DNA of 64,000 bases from Roseiarcus sp963794155 (GCA_963794155.1 CAWCCX010000012.1:129450-193449), one strand, 5' to 3'; positions 27,929 through 36,714 are shown, counted from the first letter of the stretch. Translations and numbers: made by a program. Notes: a model not told the origin generated them from the sequence alone.

Positions 27929-28435
27929 TCAGGCCGCCCCTCGGGTCTCGAATGCGGCAAGAGCGATCGCCTCGCGCGGGCCGCGATTCGCCCACTGCAC
28001 GAACTGGAACGCCTGGAAATAGGTCTCGCAGGCGTCGACGGCCGCCTTCACCACCGCGGCGCATTGCGCGTCGCTCGCTCGCGCGCCGCCCGCCAGGCAC
28101 AAAGCGTGGCGAAACATCACCATGTCCTGCTGGCTCCACAGGTCAAAATGGCCGAGCCACAGCTGTTCATTGATGAGCTGCGTCAGTTCGCCGATCGCCG
28201 AGCGTTTGTGCGCCGGCGTCTTGAGGTCGAACGAACAGCTGACATGCAGCGATTCGAGGTCCGGCATCCAGGTGATGGCGACGTCATAATTGGCGACCCG
28301 GCCCGAGACCAGGATCGAAATCTCGTCGACCTCGGCCCGATCGAATTCCCATTCGTTCACGGCGGCCAGACGCTCGACGACGTCGACGGGATGTTCAGGG
28401 CGATCGTCCGGGCTGCATTCGATCAGGGTCATCAT
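27929..28435 (-). CDS. YbjN domain-containing protein
   Basis: The 168-residue protein has the YbjN layout: an N-terminal helix (PVDVVERLAAVNEWEFDRAE), a beta-strand with ISILVSGRVANYDVAITWMP, and ALGELTQL-type helices ending LFRHAL-like text (here VMFRHALCLAGG). YbjN proteins resemble type III secretion chaperones in fold and influence motility and stress in enterobacteria; the exact function is unknown. It is cytoplasmic with no signal. ATG 28435 and the second ATG at 28432 are both possible starts. It lies between rpmF and ubiK on the same strand with gaps of about 105 and 177 bases. Confidence 0.85.
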   Translation of the reverse strand: MMTLIECSPDDRPEHPVDVVERLAAVNEWEFDRAEVDEISILVSGRVANYDVAITWMPDLESLHVSCSFDLKTPAHKRSAIGELTQLINEQLWLGHFDLWSQQDMVMFRHALCLAGGARASDAQCAAVVKAAVDACETYFQAFQFVQWANRGPREAIALAAFETRGAA

Positions 28436-28612
28436 TGGTCTTTCAGCAAAGGATTCAACGGGACGAACTCGGTGGCGAGCCGACTCGGCCCTTCACGCCG
28501 GGCGGCGCGCGGCAACCTTGCTGATTCGTGACTGTTCGTAAACCGAGCCGAATTTTCCGTCCACAGAATCTGCGAACGGAATCAACGCTCTGCTAGAGGA
28601 AAGCGAGTCCAA

Positions 28613-28873
28613 TCAAGGCTTTGGCTCGGCAAGCCTCGCCTCGAGCGCCGCGATCCGCTGGGCGAGCTTCTCGTTGTCGTCGCGGGCTCGCGCCGCCATT
28701 TCCTTGACCGCCTCGAACTCCTCCCGGGTGACGATGTCCATTCCCGACATCATCCGCTCCATTTGCGTCCGGGCAAAGGTCTGAGCCTCGCGCCTCGCGC
28801 CGTCGGCAAGGCCCGCCGCGTCGGTCATGAGGCGGGAGAGATCGTCGAAGAAGCGGCTCTGGGTTTGCGGCAT
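28613..28873 (-). CDS. ubiK: Accessory factor UbiK family protein (BMFP domain)
   Basis: This 86-residue protein comprises MPQTQSRFFDDLSRLMTDAA, a middle helix, and a coiled coil (VTREEFEAVKEMAARARDDN, EKLAQRIAALEARL). UbiK is a coiled-coil factor assisting the ubiquinone biosynthesis complex in the cytoplasm; the BMFP domain also has membrane-fusogenic activity in vitro. I choose ATG 28873 because family proteins begin at this point; the frame extends upstream to 29050 but that text is Arg/Pro-rich and overlaps the divergent alcohol dehydrogenase start. Confidence 0.88.
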   Translation of the reverse strand: MPQTQSRFFDDLSRLMTDAAGLADGARREAQTFARTQMERMMSGMDIVTREEFEAVKEMAARARDDNEKLAQRIAALEARLAEPKP

Positions 28874-29039
28874 GACACGGGGCTCCGGCGGCGGCGCCCG
28901 CGCGCGAGGCGGGCTTGACAATAGCATGTGGCGCGGGCGCGCCAGGGCGCAAGGGCTGGCCTGGGGCGGGGCGATTTTCCCGTTGCCCCGGCCGCCGATC
29001 TCGCCCAGCATCGCCCCTCCTTCATTCGAGACCCTGACT

Positions 29040-30164
29040 ATGCGCATCAAAGCCGCCGTTCTTCGCCAGGCTGGCCTCCCGCCTCCCTACGCGGTGTCGA
29101 AGCCGCTCGAAATCGCCGAACTTGACCTTGAGCCACCCGCCCGCGGCGAACTCATGGTGCGAATCCGGGCGGCGGGCCTTTGCCATTCGGACCTGTCGGT
29201 GATCGACGGGTCTCGGCCGCGCCCAATGCCGATGGCGCTCGGCCACGAAGCGGCCGGGATCGTCGAGAAAGTAGGCGAAGGGGTGACTGACCTTAAGGCC
29301 GGGGACCACGTCGTGCTGGTCTTCGTGCCGAGCTGCGGCCGTTGCGGCCCTTGCGCCGCCGGGCGCCCGGCGCTCTGCGAGCCGGGGGCCAAGGCCAATG
29401 CCGCCGGAACCCTGCTTTCCGGCGATCGGCGGCTTTCGTTCCACGCCGAGCCGATCAACCACCTTCTCGGCGTCTCGGCCTTTGCGACCCACGCGGTGGT
29501 GGCGCGCGAATCCTGCGTGAAGATCGACCCCGACCTGCCGCTCGAACTGGCTGCGCTGTTCGGTTGCGCGGTGCTGACCGGGGTCGGCGCGGTCGTCAAC
29601 ACCGCCAAAGTCGAGCCGGGACAATCGGTCGCGGTGGTTGGCCTCGGCGGCGTCGGCCTGAGCGTCGTTCTCGGCGCGAGGCTCGCCGGCGCGCGCCAGA
29701 TCCTCGCCGTCGATCTCTCGGACGACAAGCTTGCCTTCGCCTTAAAGCTCGGCGCGACCCACACGGTCAACGCCCGCTCGAACGACGCCGTCGGCGAAAT
29801 CAGACGCTTCTCCGGCGCCGGCGTCGATGTCGCCTTCGAGATGGCCGGCTCGGTTCCGGCGCTCGAACTCGCTTATGCCGCGACCGCCCGCGGCGGCACG
29901 ACGGTCACCGCCGGCCTGCCCCATCCGGACAAGCGCATGAGCCTCTCGCCGCTCGTGCTGGTCGCCGAGGAGCGGACGCTCAAAGGCTCCTATGTCGGCT
30001 CGGCCGTTCCCCAGCGCGACGTGCCGCGGATGATCGCCCTCTTCCGCGCCGGCCGCCTGCCGGTCGACCAGCTGCTCACCCATCGGCTCAAGCTTGACGA
30101 CATCAACGGAGGCTTCGACCGGCTGCGCGAGGGGGTTGGGGTGAGACAGGTCGTATTGTTCTAA
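29040..30164 (+). CDS. Zinc-dependent alcohol dehydrogenase
   Basis: The 374-residue medium-chain dehydrogenase has catalytic-zinc ligands in AAGLCHSD and LGHEAAG and the Cys of LFGCAVLTG. It has a structural-zinc cluster CGRCGPCAAGRPALC and a Rossmann motif VVGLGGVGLS. It interconverts primary or aromatic alcohols and aldehydes with NAD+. The class III-like layout (GCAVLTGVGAVVNTAKV) suggests a broad alcohol range. It faces away from ubiK and lies next to an opposite-strand cluster with a 2-keto-acid decarboxylase and an aldehyde dehydrogenase, so it may reduce or oxidise the same aldehyde (inference). Start: ATG 29040; the frame upstream is antisense to ubiK. Confidence 0.92.
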   Translation: MRIKAAVLRQAGLPPPYAVSKPLEIAELDLEPPARGELMVRIRAAGLCHSDLSVIDGSRPRPMPMALGHEAAGIVEKVGEGVTDLKAGDHVVLVFVPSCGRCGPCAAGRPALCEPGAKANAAGTLLSGDRRLSFHAEPINHLLGVSAFATHAVVARESCVKIDPDLPLELAALFGCAVLTGVGAVVNTAKVEPGQSVAVVGLGGVGLSVVLGARLAGARQILAVDLSDDKLAFALKLGATHTVNARSNDAVGEIRRFSGAGVDVAFEMAGSVPALELAYAATARGGTTVTAGLPHPDKRMSLSPLVLVAEERTLKGSYVGSAVPQRDVPRMIALFRAGRLPVDQLLTHRLKLDDINGGFDRLREGVGVRQVVLF

Positions 30165-30397
30165 TGAGGGCCTGAGCGCGGCGCGTTCGGTCGTTTGTCA
30201 TCACGGCCCGCAAAGGCCGGCGCGACAACCTTCGCATAGCCTGATCCCACGGACGGTCTCGTTGAAGTTGGCGCCACATTGAGCCATCTCCTTTTTTGAA
30301 CGGCCGCAGAATCACTATCGTCCGCAATGCTCCGCGCGCGATGAAGCCTCGTTGAAGCTCAACGAAACTTGGCGCCGACACTTAGGGAGGCGCCGCG

Positions 30398-32092
30398 TCA
30401 GGGCGCGTCGCCGTACATGGTTCCCAGCCGGCCATGAGCGAATGCGAGGATAGGCGGCATGTCCATTCGTGCGCCGACAACCTCGACATAGGCGCCGGAT
30501 TTGCTTTCACGGGCGGCTTTCATCGCGGCGTCGAGTTCGCCGAGCGTCGTGACCCGCGCCGTGAACCAATCGGCGCACCCGAGCGCGCTCGGCAATTCCG
30601 CATATCGCCAGCGCGCGAGGTCGTTGTACGACCAATCCGGATTTTCCTCCAAGGCTCGCTCGATCAGATAGCCCTCGTTGTTGAGAACAAAGACGATGAC
30701 ATTGGCGCCGAACCGCCCCATGCTGCCGATCTCGTTTGCGGTCAATTGGTGCGAGCCCTCTCCCGTAATGAGGATTGTGCGCCGGCCTGGATCGGCGAGC
30801 GCAACGCCAAAGGCGGCGGGCGTGGCCCATCCGATCGACCCCCACAGGACCTGGGCCTCGACGCGCACACCGCCGGCAAGCGGCGTGGGCGCCAAGCCGA
30901 GCGTTGAACTGCCAGTTTCAAGAACGACCGTATCTCCGGCCCGGATGAAGGCGGCGTAGCGTGGATAGAGCGCATCCATCGTGATCTTGTCAGATGGCCT
31001 GCCGGCGATGGGTGGGACGCTTTCGACGGTGCGCCGAAACGGCGGGGTGTCCAGTTTCAGCTTCGCGAGTTCGACCAGCATGTCCGCAAGGCGCACGCCG
31101 CCGATCACTTTCTCGCCCATCCGTACGTCGTTGAGACCGATTGTGATGAACCGCGCCGGGTCGAGCTTCGCCGAATAGGCAGCGGTGGTGATGTCGTTGA
31201 GGTTGACGCCTCCGAGGTCAAGCACGAGGTCCGCGCCCTCGACGATTTCACGGGTGCTTTGCGCCGACATCGCGCCCGCGTAGAGGCCAGCGAATTGCGG
31301 ATGGCTCTCGTCGATGATGCATTTTTCCATCAGCATCGTCGCAAACGGGGATCCGAGCGCTTCGATTGCCTCTCGCAACTCCTTTTGCAACCCAAGGCGC
31401 GCGATGGTGAAGGCCGGCAAGACGACAACCGACTTTGCGCCCCTCAGCCGTTCCGTGACGGCCTCGACCGCCTTTTTCAGCACCGTCGCGCTCGACCTGA
31501 GAGTCAGGGGACGCGCGTCGACTGGCGTGACTGGCGCGAGCGCGTAGTCGGACGGAACGAGGATATACGCAGGCTGATTGTTGCGCCGCGCCTCTCCGAT
31601 CACGCGCTCCATCTCGATGACGCAATTGTCCGGATTGATGAGCGCGAAGCAACAGGCCGCCGCAGCAGACAGGCCGGCGAAATTCCCGAAATGGCCGTCG
31701 CCCAGGGTGTGATGAGCGATCTTGCTCAAGCGCTGGTTCTGGTAGGACGGCATGCCCACGACGTGGAATACAAGCGAGCGTTCGGCTTTCGCGCCCATCA
31801 CGCCGTTTAGCGCGGACAATTCGCCGACCCCATAAGTGGTCGCGAGCATTCCCGCGCCGCGTATGCGGGCATAGCCATCGGCAGCGTACGCGGCGTTCAA
31901 TTCATTTGCACAACCGATCCATTTGACCGATGGGCTGAGCTCGACCGCGTTGCACATCGGGAACAAATAATCCCCAGCGACCCCGAAGCAATGTGCGACG
32001 CCCTCGTCGGCAATGCGTTGAACAATGTAGTCAGCTACGCTCACGAGCCGCATTTTTTTCTCAGTCGACGTCTGGAGCGAGTGTTCTGTCAC
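30398..32092 (-). CDS. Thiamine-diphosphate 2-keto-acid decarboxylase (PDC/indolepyruvate decarboxylase type)
   Basis: The 564-residue protein has the PDC/IPDC catalytic set: Asp41 (GVAGDYLFPM), cofactor-activating Glu64 (CANELNAAYAADGYARI), His127-His128 (KIAHHTLGDG) and the ThDP-binding block from GEGSHQLTANEIGSMGRFG to LNNEGYLIE, whose last Glu matches the catalytic Glu of PDC. It decarboxylates a 2-keto acid to an aldehyde and CO2. The His-His motif separates it from benzoylformate decarboxylases. Which keto acid (pyruvate, phenylpyruvate, indolepyruvate) cannot be told. The start is GTG with a perfect AAGGAGG five bases upstream. It is the last gene of the run with the aldehyde dehydrogenase and the racemase-like gene. 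Confidence 0.9.
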   Translation of the reverse strand: MTEHSLQTSTEKKMRLVSVADYIVQRIADEGVAHCFGVAGDYLFPMCNAVELSPSVKWIGCANELNAAYAADGYARIRGAGMLATTYGVGELSALNGVMGAKAERSLVFHVVGMPSYQNQRLSKIAHHTLGDGHFGNFAGLSAAAACCFALINPDNCVIEMERVIGEARRNNQPAYILVPSDYALAPVTPVDARPLTLRSSATVLKKAVEAVTERLRGAKSVVVLPAFTIARLGLQKELREAIEALGSPFATMLMEKCIIDESHPQFAGLYAGAMSAQSTREIVEGADLVLDLGGVNLNDITTAAYSAKLDPARFITIGLNDVRMGEKVIGGVRLADMLVELAKLKLDTPPFRRTVESVPPIAGRPSDKITMDALYPRYAAFIRAGDTVVLETGSSTLGLAPTPLAGGVRVEAQVLWGSIGWATPAAFGVALADPGRRTILITGEGSHQLTANEIGSMGRFGANVIVFVLNNEGYLIERALEENPDWSYNDLARWRYAELPSALGCADWFTARVTTLGELDAAMKAARESKSGAYVEVVGARMDMPPILAFAHGRLGTMYGDAP

Positions 32093-32192
32093 CGTAACCT
32101 CCTTTGCAGCCGTCCCGCTTTCGGTAGCTCGGCTTTCGATATCGACGAGTGATCGCTGCCGCCGGCGTCACTCAGATGGAATTGCGATCCGG

Positions 32193-33641
32193 TCAGCTCT
32201 TCATCCACACCATGAGGTCGACGATGCGGCGGGAAAAGCGCGTATAGGGCGGCTGCATGAAGGTCTGCACCGCCGAAATCCAACCCTCCTCGAACACCGG
32301 CCTGAGCTTTGAGAAGGTCTCGAAGCCCTCGCGGCCGTGATAGTGCCCCATGCCGCTCGGCCCGACGCCGCCGAACGGCAGGTCGTGCTGGACGACATGC
32401 AGGATCGCGTCATTGACCGAGACGCCGCCGGAACGGGTGTTGGCGATGAGGAAGCGGCGGGTCGCGCCGTCGCGAACGAAGGGATAGAGGGCGAGCGGCC
32501 GGTCGCGAGAATTAATCGCATCGACCACTTCCTGCAGGTCGGCATAGGTCAGGATCGGCAGGATCGGGCCGAAGATTTCGCGCCGCATCAGCTCCATTTC
32601 AGGCGTCACGTTCAGCACAATGTGCGGCGCGAGTCGGCGCTTCGACTTGTCGGGCGTCTGGCCCTCGGCGAGATTGACGAGCCTCGCGCCTTTGGCGCGC
32701 GCGTCATCGAGTGCGGCGGTAAGCCGATCGTATGAGCGCTGGTCGATGATCGAAGTGAAATCGGGGCCGTTGATGTCCGGGTAGCGCTTCGCGAACAGCC
32801 CCCGGCAATGGATGACAAACGCGTCCTCCAACCCGCGGGGCAGGAAGGCGTAGTCGACCGCGACGCAAGTTTGCCCGGCGTTGAAGGTCTTCGCCCAGAG
32901 AATGCGCTCGGCAGCGGTGGCGATCGGGTAACCCGGCGCGACGATGGCTGGCGATTTGCCGCCGAGTTCGAGCGTCACCGGCGTCAGGTTGCGGGCGGCG
33001 TTGGCCATGACCGCCCGTCCGGTCGTCCCGGACCCGGTGAAGAAGAGATAGTCGAACGGCAGCGACGAGAACGCCGGCCCCCTGCCGCCCCCATCGGCAA
33101 AGAACGCGAGCTTGTCCTCGGGCAAGTACTTCGGCGAAATCCCGGCAAGGAGTTCAACCAGGGCTTGTGAATTCTCCGACATCTTCACCATCGCCCGGTT
33201 CCCAGCGGCAAGAGCGCCGGTGAGCGGCCCGAAGCTCAGGAAGATCGGATAGTTCCACGGCACGATCACGCCGACAACGCCGATGGGTTGCGGGATCAGG
33301 CGATTGCGCGCGCCGGGATAAAGGAGCGGATCGACGCTGCGCCGGCGCGGCCGCATCCAGCGCGCAAGGCGCTTTTGCGCGTCGCGAAGCCCATCCAGCG
33401 AGGCGAAGATCTCCCCGAATATGGTCTCGAATTCACTGCGGCCGCCGTAGTCGGCGTCGATCGCCTTGACGATCGCCGCCTGATTGTCCTTGAGCAGCCG
33501 CGAGAGCGCCTTGAGGTCGGCGAGCCGTTCGGCGTGGCTCGGGTCAGGCGCCTTGAGGAAGGCCGCGCGCTGCCCGGAGAAGCGCGCATGAAATTCGGCG
33601 GGGATGGAGAGGTTGCTGGAGGGAAACTCGGGCGCGTTCAT
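32193..33641 (-). CDS. Coniferyl-aldehyde-type aldehyde dehydrogenase
   Basis: The 482-residue ALDH has VTLELGGKSPAIV (catalytic Glu) and FNAGQTCVAVDY (catalytic Cys), a Rossmann segment VIVPWNYPIFLSFGPLTGAL, and the shorter length and C-terminal end (FSRRIVDLMVWM) typical of coniferyl/aryl-aldehyde dehydrogenases of the class 3 ALDH branch. It would oxidise an aromatic or long-chain aldehyde to the acid with NAD(P)+. AGAGGGG precedes the ATG. It lies between the racemase-like gene (119 bases) and the decarboxylase gene (100 bases), same strand, so it likely removes the aldehyde the decarboxylase makes. Confidence 0.92.
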   Translation of the reverse strand: MNAPEFPSSNLSIPAEFHARFSGQRAAFLKAPDPSHAERLADLKALSRLLKDNQAAIVKAIDADYGGRSEFETIFGEIFASLDGLRDAQKRLARWMRPRRRSVDPLLYPGARNRLIPQPIGVVGVIVPWNYPIFLSFGPLTGALAAGNRAMVKMSENSQALVELLAGISPKYLPEDKLAFFADGGGRGPAFSSLPFDYLFFTGSGTTGRAVMANAARNLTPVTLELGGKSPAIVAPGYPIATAAERILWAKTFNAGQTCVAVDYAFLPRGLEDAFVIHCRGLFAKRYPDINGPDFTSIIDQRSYDRLTAALDDARAKGARLVNLAEGQTPDKSKRRLAPHIVLNVTPEMELMRREIFGPILPILTYADLQEVVDAINSRDRPLALYPFVRDGATRRFLIANTRSGGVSVNDAILHVVQHDLPFGGVGPSGMGHYHGREGFETFSKLRPVFEEGWISAVQTFMQPPYTRFSRRIVDLMVWMKS

Positions 33642-33760
33642 GGGTCACCCCTCTTGTTGTCGGTCGCCTGGCGTCGGGGTTGGTTGGATCGAGCAGGGGC
33701 GTCTGAGAGACAATGGACGATGATCGTAAGCCTGCGGCCTCGGGGATTGCTCTCGCAAGG

Positions 33761-34864
33761 CTAGATCGCGAATCTTTTCACGGCGGCCTCGTCCCACGCG
33801 ATACCCGCGCCCGGCCGGTCCGGAATATGAATCGCGCCGCTGCGAACCTCAAACGGCTCCGCCAGGACCGGATTGCCCCAGTCGCGCCATTCCAGCCAGT
33901 CGGCGGTCTCCGTGACGCGCATCAGATGGGCGGAAAACTCCGGATAGAGATGCGTCGACATCGGCAGGCCTGCGGCGCCGGCAATCGCCGCGGATCTGAG
34001 CCACCCCGTAACGCCGCCGATCCGTTCCAAATCAGGCATGTAGCAATCCGCCGCGCCAGCTGCGACCGCCTGGAGGAAATGCCTGGGGCCATAGATGTTT
34101 TCGCCAATCTGCACCGGAGTCTTCAGCTCGTTCGCAAGCCGCGCAGAGCCGGTGAAGTCGTCGAAAACGATCGGCTCTTCGAACCATTCCAGTCCCTGAT
34201 CGTCGAGCTGATGCAGCCGGCGCTTGGCCGCGCTAAACGACAGACCCTGGTTGAAGTCGCCCATCAAGATAATGTCGTCGCCCACCGCCCGGCGCACTTC
34301 TGCAATGGCCTTGAGGTCGTCTTTGACGGTGTCGCGGCCGAGCCTGATTTTCAACGCCGAGAAGTCTCCCTCGGCGACAAGTGCGCTCGCTTCATCCGCG
34401 AGGCGCTCGATCGGAATGAGCCAAAGTCCGTTCGTATTGTAGGCGCGGACCGGCCCCACCGTGCCGCCGAGCAGCACAACCAGGGGCAGCCCCTGGGCTT
34501 TGGCCAAGGCGTCCCACATGGCCATGTCCATCGCCGCGATGGCGATCAGCATCACGCCCTGGCGGCCCAGCAGATGCAGCGAGCGCACCGCCTCTTCGAA
34601 CCGATCGAACGGCGCCACAGGCTTGCCGCGCTGCTGCTCCGCCATGTCCTCGATGAGGGCGACGATCGATTTGGCGGCGGTAGCCCGGTATGGCTCGAGA
34701 TAGCTGCGGCCAATCACGCCCTCTTTTGTATGCACATCCGTCAGGATGTAGGGAAAGCTCTTGAATTCGCCGAGCCTCGCGACAATCGGGCGGCGCATCG
34801 GGATCTGGACTACGCGCACGACGACCTTGTCCAGAGTCAGCCGCACCGGAGGTTTTGTCTTCAT
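33761..34864 (-). CDS. Mandelate-racemase-like enolase superfamily protein
   Basis: The 367-residue protein is collinear with Pseudomonas putida mandelate racemase (359 residues) at a constant offset of eight. Metal ligands Asp203, Glu229 and Glu255 match D195, E221 and E247. The Asp278-His305 dyad matches D270-H297, and Glu325 matches E317. The KxK motif is KIR (172-174), so the S-specific base K166 is replaced by Arg174. The C-terminal barrel text IGGVTGWLRSAAIAGAAGLP and STHLYPEFSAHL is very similar. It should make an Mg2+-stabilised enolate of a 2-hydroxy acid; loss of the lysine favours a one-base epimerase or dehydratase over two-base racemisation. ATG 34864 is chosen for its GGAGG; the frame extends upstream to 34945. 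Confidence 0.85.
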   Translation of the reverse strand: MKTKPPVRLTLDKVVVRVVQIPMRRPIVARLGEFKSFPYILTDVHTKEGVIGRSYLEPYRATAAKSIVALIEDMAEQQRGKPVAPFDRFEEAVRSLHLLGRQGVMLIAIAAMDMAMWDALAKAQGLPLVVLLGGTVGPVRAYNTNGLWLIPIERLADEASALVAEGDFSALKIRLGRDTVKDDLKAIAEVRRAVGDDIILMGDFNQGLSFSAAKRRLHQLDDQGLEWFEEPIVFDDFTGSARLANELKTPVQIGENIYGPRHFLQAVAAGAADCYMPDLERIGGVTGWLRSAAIAGAAGLPMSTHLYPEFSAHLMRVTETADWLEWRDWGNPVLAEPFEVRSGAIHIPDRPGAGIAWDEAAVKRFAI

Positions 34865-35107
34865 TGGTTGAACCCTCCCGACATGATCCGTAGGTCGCTT
34901 CGGTCGTCTTCTCCCGCTCGGCCTTTGAAGTCCGCCGACCATCATCGAGCGGGTCGCTTTGCGCGTTGTTAAGCGTTCTGGCCGCTCTTGGCTCGGTATA
35001 AAGACAGAATCACACGGCGTCGTGCGTCTTGAAAAGGTTTGAAACGGCCATCGGCCGGGTCCTAACGGGACAGATTGCCCAGGGTTACGGTCTCGACTGC
35101 CGCTTTT

Positions 35108-35133
35108 GTAAGTCGCGTGCGTAAGTCGCGTGC
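35108..35133. repeat. Two tandem copies of a 13-bp unit
   Basis: The unit GTAAGTCGCGTGC occurs twice head to tail in the gap between the racemase-like gene and the AraC gene. The rest of 34946-35221 holds nothing I can support. It may be a replication slip or an operator. Confidence 0.6.
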
Positions 35134-35221
35134 GACCTGGGTCTCAAGGCTTGCCTCCGACGTGTCGTGGGAACGCGACCCAGCCGCGCGGCCCTCGAAA
35201 GGCCATCGCCCTGCCGCCGAT

Positions 35222-35998
35222 CTACAGACCGCTTTGCATGAGCGCGGAAGACGACATCAGCGCGAGCGCCCTGCCGCGCATCAGCTCCGTCGCGGTCACC
35301 CCGCCGAGTTCGCGCAAATCCCGCGCCATGTGGCTCTGATCAGTGAATCCGATCGCGAGCGCCGTTTCCGCCAGCCCCTCCGTTCGCCTCGCGCGCAGAC
35401 GCCTGACCGCGCGGTTGAAGCGCAGGATGCGCAGGTAGGCCGCGGGCGCCATCCCGACGTGGCGCTCGAACAAGCGGCGGAGAGATCTTTCGCTTAAGCC
35501 CGCTTGGCGCGCGAGCGCCGCGACGCTCAAGGCGCGCCGGCTCTCATTGATGCGCGCGATCGTCGCGGCGACGCGCTCGTCAAAATGCGCGGTCTCCGCG
35601 CGCGCTTCGATCAGCCGAAAGAGGCCGGCAAGGCCCGCGTCCGGCGCGCCTCTCGCGCCCGAAAGCCGCAATGCGGCGAGCGGAGTCCAGTCGGCCGGAA
35701 GAGCGTCGGCGCTCACGCCGAGGAGCGCGGCGAAGCCCGGCCTGAGGCTGACGCCCCAGAGGCGGGTCCGCCCTTTGAGAGCGCGCTTGGTGAAGGTCCT
35801 TAAGGGTCCGCCGACGAAGACGCCGTCGAACGCCTCGTTCGACGCGAGCACAATGTCGATGCTCGCGTCGGGGGCGGTGTGAACCTCATGCCCGTCCGGC
35901 GCCTCGACCCGCCAGGCGCCGGCGACCCATCGCCTGAGGCTTTGGGGCGGCGGGAATGCAACGGTGCGTGCCAAGTCAGTCATTGAATCATCGGTCAT
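35222..35998 (-). CDS. AraC-family transcriptional regulator
   Basis: The 258-residue protein has an N-terminal sensing domain and a C-terminal double helix-turn-helix (LSVAALARQAGLSERSLRRL, AETALAIGFTDQSHMARDLR) characteristic of AraC/XylS regulators. The N-terminal part (RWVAGAWRVEAPDGHEVHTA) is of the DUF6597 or similar cupin-like sort and its ligand is unknown. It overlaps the downstream end of the VOC-family gene by 11 bases, so it is co-transcribed with it. It may regulate the racemase-like cluster downstream on the same strand, but a gap of about 360 bases separates them. Confidence 0.9.
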   Translation of the reverse strand: MTDDSMTDLARTVAFPPPQSLRRWVAGAWRVEAPDGHEVHTAPDASIDIVLASNEAFDGVFVGGPLRTFTKRALKGRTRLWGVSLRPGFAALLGVSADALPADWTPLAALRLSGARGAPDAGLAGLFRLIEARAETAHFDERVAATIARINESRRALSVAALARQAGLSERSLRRLFERHVGMAPAAYLRILRFNRAVRRLRARRTEGLAETALAIGFTDQSHMARDLRELGGVTATELMRGRALALMSSSALMQSGL

Positions 35999-36338
35999 GG
36001 ATCTCGATCAACCTTATCTCGAATCCATCCGGGCCGCGAAGACCGGCGACCCGCTTGCCTTCGCCGAGCTCGAGCGGATCGAGCGCTCTCGTCGCGCCGC
36101 GCGCTTCGGCGGCGGCGAGCGCCGCGTCGAGATCGGCGACCCGGAACGAAGGCACGATCCGCGGCGGGCCCGGAAACAGCGCGACATGCGAATGCTCGAG
36201 CATGGCCTCGTAATGCTCGGCGATCTGTCCGTGCTTGGCGAGCGCGAGTGGAAGTCTGAGCTGGTCGCGATAGAAGGAGAGCAGGCTTCCCGGCTTCTCG
36301 CCATAAACGATGAGACCGGCGAGGGAATGCGGCGTCAT
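35988..36338 (-). CDS. VOC (glyoxalase/bleomycin resistance) family protein
   Basis: The 116-residue protein has the paired beta-alpha-beta-beta-beta VOC repeats: LAGLIVYGEKPGSLLSFYRD in the first half and PSFRVADLDAALAAAEARGA with DPDGFEIRLIEI-like ending (GPDGFEIRLIEIHDR) in the second. A histidine near the second strand (EHYEAMLEHSHVALF) and the C-terminal Glu could bind metal. Family members act as glyoxalases, dioxygenases or resistance proteins; the substrate is unknown. It lies directly upstream of the AraC gene with an 11-base overlap. Confidence 0.88.
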   Translation of the reverse strand: MTPHSLAGLIVYGEKPGSLLSFYRDQLRLPLALAKHGQIAEHYEAMLEHSHVALFPGPPRIVPSFRVADLDAALAAAEARGATRALDPLELGEGKRVAGLRGPDGFEIRLIEIHDR

Positions 36339-36534
36339 GCGTCAACCTCCGTCGTTTTTGACTTGACGGGGGATGTTTAGTTCGCGGTCCGCCGGCCGGT
36401 CTTGGACAAATCGGACAGCGAACTTTCGAGCTCCCGTTTCGGGCCGGGCCGTTTGCTTCCCCGACGCGCCTCGCCGGATCGCCTTCTCCGAGCCGAACTA
36501 CGTCGACGCTCAGCCGCGAGGAACCGGGCGTCGG

Positions 36535-36714
36535 TCAGGACGTGACCTTGGTGTAAAAGGCGAGGCCAGAACTTGGTCCGCAGCCGACCGTCGGGTCGAT
36601 GCTCTGAGCCGCCAGGTAGCCGTTGGCGAGCGTCGCCTTCAGGTCGTCAGCGTTGTAGTATTTCGGGATCGCGTCGGTGCAGCCAGTCTGGCCCTTGAGC
36701 GGGCGGATAGGTTT
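36535..36714 (-). pseudogene. Unrecognised C-terminal gene fragment
   Basis: An open minus-strand stretch of 59 codons without start reads PLKGQTGCTDAIPKYYNADD, then LKATLANGYLAAQSIDPTVG and CGPSSGLAFYTKVTS before a TGA. The composition and two cysteines look like the end of an exported protein, but I do not recognise the family. It is preceded in frame by a stop, so it is a remnant. It shows that the 36.34-37.04 kb gap, which otherwise has no supportable gene, is decayed coding DNA. Confidence 0.4.

Noticed and set aside
28874..29050. Upstream extension of ubiK to 29050
   Set aside because: The added 59 residues are Pro/Arg-rich, unlike the family, and overlap the start of the divergent alcohol dehydrogenase.
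30398..32092. Calling the decarboxylase benzoylformate decarboxylase to complete a mandelate pathway
   Set aside because: It has the PDC-type Asp, Glu and His-His catalytic set, which argues for a PDC/IPDC-type enzyme.
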